Notes under the pieces: model-generated
Seen by the model: the letters and a program-made list of their open reading frames with translations, nothing else
What the model was told of the DNA's origin: nothing
The model's database searches: none
DNA from: Chlamydiota bacterium
GTDB taxonomy: Bacteria; Chlamydiota; Chlamydiia; Chlamydiales; SLFE01
Direction: 5' to 3'
Length of the DNA: 17,146 nt
Assembly (NCBI GenBank): GCA_011065065.1
Contig: JAAKFL010000018.1
Coordinates: 1-17,146 of the forward strand
Shown: piece by piece, positions 13,297 through 17,146 of the stretch
Layout: each line of letters begins with the position of its first letter
Position numbering within the stretch: the stretch's first letter is position 1
Made by a program: the position numbers and the translations under genes

Positions 13297-15270
13297 ATGT
13301 TTGGTAGATTAACACTTGAGGCCTTTCAGCATGACACCGTTCAGAACATGGCCATTCTGGGAGGATTAGTCAATGGCATTATCGTCATCGCACTCATAAC
13401 CTATTTAAAACGATGGAAGTGGCTTTGGAGGGAGTGGATCACCACAGTGGATCCTAAAAAAATTGGCATTATGTACATCGTTGTCGTTCTCATCATGTTT
13501 TTGAAGGGGTTTGCTGATGCGATGTTAATGCGAATGCAGCAAGCCACTGCGGTCGGGGAAGCGCAGGGACTTCTCCATGCGACACACTTCCAAGAAATAT
13601 TTTCCGCGCATGGATCAGCAATGATCTTCTTTGTCGCTATGGGGTTTATGTTCGGGATTATGAATCTTATCATCCCTCTGCAAATTGGAGCGAGAGATTT
13701 GGCATTTCCATTTTTGAATGCTCTCAGTTTCTGGCTTTTTACAGCGGGTGCGTTTCTCATACTGGCGTCTCTTGGTATAGGACATTTCACGATTGCCGGT
13801 TGGCTCTCTTATCCTCCCCTCTCCGGTTTGGAATACAGTCCCAATGAGGGGGTCGACTACTGGAATTGGTCGATCCAAATATCGGGCATAGGATCGACGC
13901 TTTCGGGAATCAATTTCTTGGTCACGATATTAAAAATGCGTTGTCCTGGGATGACATTTTTTAAAATGCCCATCTTTGTCTGGAGCTCGCTCTGTGCGAT
14001 GGTCCTGGTGATTTTTGCATTTCCAATTTTGACGGCCACATTGTCATTGCTTTCTTTGGATCGCTACATGGGAACCCATTTTTTTACTGCGGGTTTCGGT
14101 GGTAATCCAATGCTTTATGTGAATTTAATTTGGGCTTGGGGGCATCCTGAAGTCTACATTTTAATCTTACCTGCATTTGGGATCTATTCCGAAATCGTTC
14201 CGACATTCTCAGAAAAAAGGCTTTTTGGCTACGCCTCCATGGTGTGGGCGATGATTGTCATTTCAGTTCTATCCTTTCTTGTCTGGGTACATCACTTTTT
14301 TACAATGGGAGCAGGTCCCAGCGTGAATGCGTTTTTTGGGGTCATGACCATGCTCATAGCCATTCCTACTGGAGTTAAAATCTTCAACTGGCTCTTTACG
14401 AAATTTCGTGGGCGCGTCCATTTTACATCACCGATGCTGTGGTTTTTCGCTTTCGTTCTCAATTTTAGCATTGGGGGAATGACCGGTATCCTCCTCTCGG
14501 CACCTCCGGTCGACTTTCAAGTTCACAATAGCTTGTTTCTCATCGCCCACTTTCACGGCATGGTGATCGGCGGAGTTCTTTTCGGATTTTTTGCCGGCTT
14601 TACTTATTGGTTCCCAAAATTTACCGGTTTCTTTATTGATGAAAGGCTCAACAAAATGGCTTTTTGGTGTTGGTTTGGAGGGTTCCTTTTGGCATTCATG
14701 CCTCTTTACATGTTAGGTTTTATGGGAGCCACAAGACGGCTCAATCACTATGCAGCTGACACTGGATGGCACCCCTTGTTTGTGCTCGTGGCCATAGGGG
14801 CTGTCATTATTTTTATTGGAGCCTTAACCCAGTTTCTTGGATTATTCTGGAGTATTTACAATCGGAAAAAAAATTGGGATCATTCCGGAGGAAATCCTTG
14901 GAACGGGAGAACATTGGAGTGGTCTACCGCTTCACCTCCTCCCGTTTACAACTTCGCCATTATCCCCACCGTAGATCAAATCGACCCCCTTTGGGCGGAA
15001 AAGAGCCCTATAGAAACCGATTCAAAACCCCAATACGAAGATATCCACATTCCAGCCAACACACCCATTGCGGTGTTTATTGGTTCCCTCAGCTTTATTT
15101 TTGGATTTGCCATAACGTGGCATATTGTTTGGCTGACAATTCTCAGCTTTATTGGGATGATAGCGTGTATCCTCATCCGACTCTGGGGAAAAGATAAACA
15201 CATCACCATAACTGCCGAAGAAGTCGAAAAAATAGAAGAAGCAAACCGTAAGAGGCCCCAAATCGCATGA
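13297..15270 (+). CDS. cyoB: Cytochrome bo-type ubiquinol oxidase subunit I
   Basis: The 657-aa catalytic subunit binds heme b, heme o3 and copper B and pumps protons. Ligands can be read by comparison with E. coli: H105 and H419 for heme b, H417 for heme o3, and H282, H331 and H332 for copper B. Y286 in WGHPEVY forms the His-Tyr crosslink. Proton-path residues are also present: D133, E284 and K360. At the quinone site D74 and H97 are kept, but the E. coli R71 position is K70. The family-specific C-terminal extension ending past residue 620 is present, and length equals that of E. coli CyoB. It begins 7 bases after cyoA and its stop overlaps the cyoC start (ATGA). Confidence 0.97.
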   Translation: MFGRLTLEAFQHDTVQNMAILGGLVNGIIVIALITYLKRWKWLWREWITTVDPKKIGIMYIVVVLIMFLKGFADAMLMRMQQATAVGEAQGLLHATHFQEIFSAHGSAMIFFVAMGFMFGIMNLIIPLQIGARDLAFPFLNALSFWLFTAGAFLILASLGIGHFTIAGWLSYPPLSGLEYSPNEGVDYWNWSIQISGIGSTLSGINFLVTILKMRCPGMTFFKMPIFVWSSLCAMVLVIFAFPILTATLSLLSLDRYMGTHFFTAGFGGNPMLYVNLIWAWGHPEVYILILPAFGIYSEIVPTFSEKRLFGYASMVWAMIVISVLSFLVWVHHFFTMGAGPSVNAFFGVMTMLIAIPTGVKIFNWLFTKFRGRVHFTSPMLWFFAFVLNFSIGGMTGILLSAPPVDFQVHNSLFLIAHFHGMVIGGVLFGFFAGFTYWFPKFTGFFIDERLNKMAFWCWFGGFLLAFMPLYMLGFMGATRRLNHYAADTGWHPLFVLVAIGAVIIFIGALTQFLGLFWSIYNRKKNWDHSGGNPWNGRTLEWSTASPPPVYNFAIIPTVDQIDPLWAEKSPIETDSKPQYEDIHIPANTPIAVFIGSLSFIFGFAITWHIVWLTILSFIGMIACILIRLWGKDKHITITAEEVEKIEEANRKRPQIA

Positions 15271-15896
15271 CAAGTTCCTTAACGATTCATCATACACCCG
15301 AACCCGACGCTGATATCCGTGTCCCCGACCCCCATCAGGATACTTATTCAAAAAACTTATTAGGTTTTTGGATCTATCTCATGACCGATACGATTTTGTT
15401 TGCAACTCTATTTATCACTTATGCAGTTCTCCATCCAAATACTTTTGGGGGTCCCTCTCCCAAAGAACTTTTTAGTCTCTCGATCACTTTTGCCCAAACC
15501 ATGGTCCTACTCGTGAGCAGCTTCACATGCGGTTTTGCTCTGTTAGCGGCTTCGCGAAGCCGAATCAATCATCTGTATGCTTGGTTGGTTGTCACGATTT
15601 TATTCGGAGCAACCTTCCTTTTTCTTGAATTGTCTGAATTCAACTCTTTTGTGCAAGAGGGGCATAGTTGGAGAGAAAGTGCCTTTTTATCCGCCTTTTT
15701 CACTCTCGTTGGAACGCATGGACTACACATCACTGTTGGACTTTTATGGGCAACCATCATGATCGCCCAGCTCTATTTTCATGGAATGACAGTGGATACA
15801 TTCAGACGCCTTGTGATTTTTAGCCTCTTTTGGCATTTTTTGGACTTAGTATGGATTTTTGTCTTTACCATTGTATACTTGATAGGAGTGATTTAA
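15267..15896 (+). CDS. cyoC: Cytochrome bo-type ubiquinol oxidase subunit III
   Basis: The 209-aa protein has five predicted membrane helices (about 27-47, 67-87, 101-120, 140-162 and 180-205), as in the short form of subunit III found in bo oxidases. Family motifs are clear: LLGFWIYLMTDTILFATLF (from about 29), FLSAFFTLVGTHGLHIT (about 140-156) and FSLFWHFLDLVWIFVFT near the end. Subunit III carries no redox cofactor; it stabilises subunit I and its proton uptake path. Residues 1-25 form a polar, proline-rich N-terminal tail. Start and cyoB stop overlap by four bases; AGAGG about 11 bases upstream is a fair ribosome site. Confidence 0.95.
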   Translation: MTSSLTIHHTPEPDADIRVPDPHQDTYSKNLLGFWIYLMTDTILFATLFITYAVLHPNTFGGPSPKELFSLSITFAQTMVLLVSSFTCGFALLAASRSRINHLYAWLVVTILFGATFLFLELSEFNSFVQEGHSWRESAFLSAFFTLVGTHGLHITVGLLWATIMIAQLYFHGMTVDTFRRLVIFSLFWHFLDLVWIFVFTIVYLIGVI

Positions 15897-15897
15897 T

Positions 15898-16254
15898 ATG
15901 GAAGAGGAACTCAGCTTAAAAGAGATGCAAAAAACATGGCATGGGAGTTTAAGATCCTATCTTATTGGATTTATCGCCTCTCTTCTGTTGACGACGCTAG
16001 CATTTCTTTTGGTTTACGGCCAGGTTTTCTCTGGCCCAATATTGATCATGACCATTTCGGGACTTGCCCTGGTTCAAGCGGCTTTTCAACTCAAATATTT
16101 CTTGAATCTTGGTAAAGAAGAAAAACCGTATTGGGAAACATTTATATTCTTTTTTATGCTTCTGATTCTTTTGATCATTGTTTGTGGGTCTCTCTGGATC
16201 ATGCATGATCTTAATGTACGGATGATGAACATGGAGACCATCGCCTATGATTAA
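15898..16254 (+). CDS. cyoD: Cytochrome bo-type ubiquinol oxidase subunit IV
   Basis: The 118-aa protein fits subunit IV: a short charged N terminus, then three membrane helices near 20-40, 46-70 and 82-102. The turn GLALVQAAFQLKYFLNLG between helices 2 and 3 is the most conserved part of the family, where E. coli has a similar Q-x8-H/F pattern. The subunit helps assemble the copper B site of CyoB. It starts one base after the cyoC stop, with AGGAG at 15884-15888 nine bases before the ATG, and its end overlaps cyoE by eight bases. Confidence 0.92.
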   Translation: MEEELSLKEMQKTWHGSLRSYLIGFIASLLLTTLAFLLVYGQVFSGPILIMTISGLALVQAAFQLKYFLNLGKEEKPYWETFIFFFMLLILLIIVCGSLWIMHDLNVRMMNMETIAYD

Positions 16255-17095
16255 TTATTACCTACTCATGAAGCCCGGGATTATCTTGGGTAACCTCGTC
16301 ACATTTGCCGCAGGTTTTTTGTTGGCCTCTAAAGGTGAATTCAGGATTGGGCTCTTTGTCGCCACTTTACTAGGGTTAAGCTGTATTATCGCGTCGGCAT
16401 GTGTGTTTAATAATTATATTGACCGTGACGTCGATAAAAAGATGGAACGAACAAAAAAACGAGCCCTTGCGTTAGGAACTGTAAAGAAACACCATGCCAT
16501 TTTTTTTGCAGTGTTGCTTGGGATCGCGGGAAATCTGATTTTATTCATTTATTCCAATGGATTGACAGTCGCCGTGACGAGTGTCGGTTTTTTTGTCTAT
16601 GTGCTTCTTTATAGTTTTTTAAAATATCAGACAACATACAGTACACTCATCGGAAGTATCTCAGGAGCGGTTCCTCCAGTCGTCGGATATTGTGCCGTCA
16701 GCAATCAGCTTGATTTAGCTGCAGGAATTTTGTTTTTGATGATGATCTTTTGGCAAATGCCCCATTTTTTCGCCATAGCTTTGTGGCACTTCGACGACTA
16801 TGCAAAAGCTGGAATTCCTGTGTTACCTGTATCCGGGGGAACTTTAAAAACGAAAATTCATATGATGTTATACATTCTGGGTTTAATACCTATAGCCGCA
16901 CTGTTGACGGTATTTGGGTATACAGGATATCTTTTCCTAACGCTGACGATAGTGGTCGGTTTAGCCTGGTTGTATTGCAGCATCAAAGGATTTGGAGCTA
17001 ATTGCGATAAGCTTTGGGGAAGGCAAATGTTCCATATATCTCTTGTCCAGATTAACGCTATTTGTTTGCTGATCCCTTTTGACCTTGTTTCATGA
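16247..17095 (+). CDS. cyoE: Protoheme IX farnesyltransferase (heme O synthase)
   Basis: CyoE adds a farnesyl group to protoheme to make heme O, the cofactor of the CyoB active site. The 282-aa protein is a polytopic UbiA-type prenyltransferase. Its first prenyl-diphosphate motif is NNYIDRDVDKKMERT (55-69), with D59 and D63 as likely magnesium ligands, and the second is in the loop WHFDDYAKAGIPVLP (about 179-193). Both are intact. It is slightly shorter than E. coli CyoE (296 aa) but reaches the final helix. GGAG at 16233-16236 lies 10 bases before the ATG, inside cyoD. No hairpin terminator is seen in the 51 bases that remain. Confidence 0.95.
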   Translation: MINYYLLMKPGIILGNLVTFAAGFLLASKGEFRIGLFVATLLGLSCIIASACVFNNYIDRDVDKKMERTKKRALALGTVKKHHAIFFAVLLGIAGNLILFIYSNGLTVAVTSVGFFVYVLLYSFLKYQTTYSTLIGSISGAVPPVVGYCAVSNQLDLAAGILFLMMIFWQMPHFFAIALWHFDDYAKAGIPVLPVSGGTLKTKIHMMLYILGLIPIAALLTVFGYTGYLFLTLTIVVGLAWLYCSIKGFGANCDKLWGRQMFHISLVQINAICLLIPFDLVS

Positions 17096-17127
17096 TTGAC
17101 CATTAAAACGTGTCTTAAAAAATTTAA

Positions 17128-17145
17128 CCGCGAAGACCGCGAAGA
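17128..17145. repeat. Two tandem copies of a 9-base repeat at the window edge
   Basis: CCGCGAAGA occurs twice in direct succession (17128-17136 and 17137-17145), 33 bases after cyoE, in sequence that is more GC-rich than its surroundings. It may be the beginning of a longer repeated intergenic element that continues past the window, a type seen in many bacterial genomes. Confidence 0.5.
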
Positions 17146-17146
17146 T

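Noticed and set aside
13401..13790. 129-codon open frame on the minus strand opposite cyoB
   Set aside because: It lies wholly inside a gene with an unmistakable family match, has no ribosome site, and its product has no recognisable motif; it is a shadow frame.
14766..15197. 143-codon open frame on the plus strand inside cyoB
   Set aside because: It is an out-of-frame reading of the conserved CyoB C-terminal region; the composition is rich in Arg, His and Tyr and looks like a frame shadow.

Overview
The window comes from a moderately AT-rich Gram-negative-type bacterial chromosome. It carries a cytochrome bo-type quinol oxidase operon very like that of Escherichia coli, a surface-glycan gene cluster, and a HicAB toxin-antitoxin module. 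A eukaryote-like Ser/Thr kinase and a HicAB module would fit a host-associated lineage such as Legionellales or Chlamydia-related bacteria. This is weak evidence and the sequence alone does not fix the taxon. No rRNA, tRNA, insertion sequence or CRISPR array was seen, and no gap over 300 bases lacks a gene.

Region 1 (about 50-3656, + strand) holds three closely packed genes: an extended short-chain dehydrogenase/epimerase, a polytopic SPW-VKOR fusion membrane protein, and a Ser/Thr kinase. Downstream at 3701-3877 is a coding-like open frame with no usual start codon, probably a gene remnant.

Region 2 (3880-12316, mostly - strand) is a glycan or glycolipid cluster. In transcription order it holds a NodB-like deacetylase, a sulfotransferase broken by one extra base in a G run, a GT4-type glycosyltransferase, a full-size flippase-like ABC transporter and an AsnB-type amidotransferase, in the layout of a single operon. 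A methyltransferase with an N-terminal membrane anchor lies further on in the same direction. Between asnB and the methyltransferase sits a 0.9-kb island on its own promoters: a Cro-like regulator facing away from a hicA-hicB pair. Two GTGAC-N5-GTCAC operators lie between the divergent promoters. Together the cluster products could build, amidate, sulfate, methylate or deacetylate, and export a surface saccharide.

Region 3 (12405-17095, + strand) is cyoABCDE, complete and overlapping or nearly so throughout. It encodes the four subunits of a heme-copper quinol oxidase and the heme O synthase that makes its cofactor. All metal-ligand and proton-channel residues that can be checked in CyoB are present. 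The quinone-site arginine of E. coli (R71) is a lysine. The 5' end has a plausible sigma70 promoter and a strong Shine-Dalgarno that is misplaced for cyoA but fits a possible eight-codon leader ending in an ATGA overlap. The window ends in two copies of a 9-base repeat.
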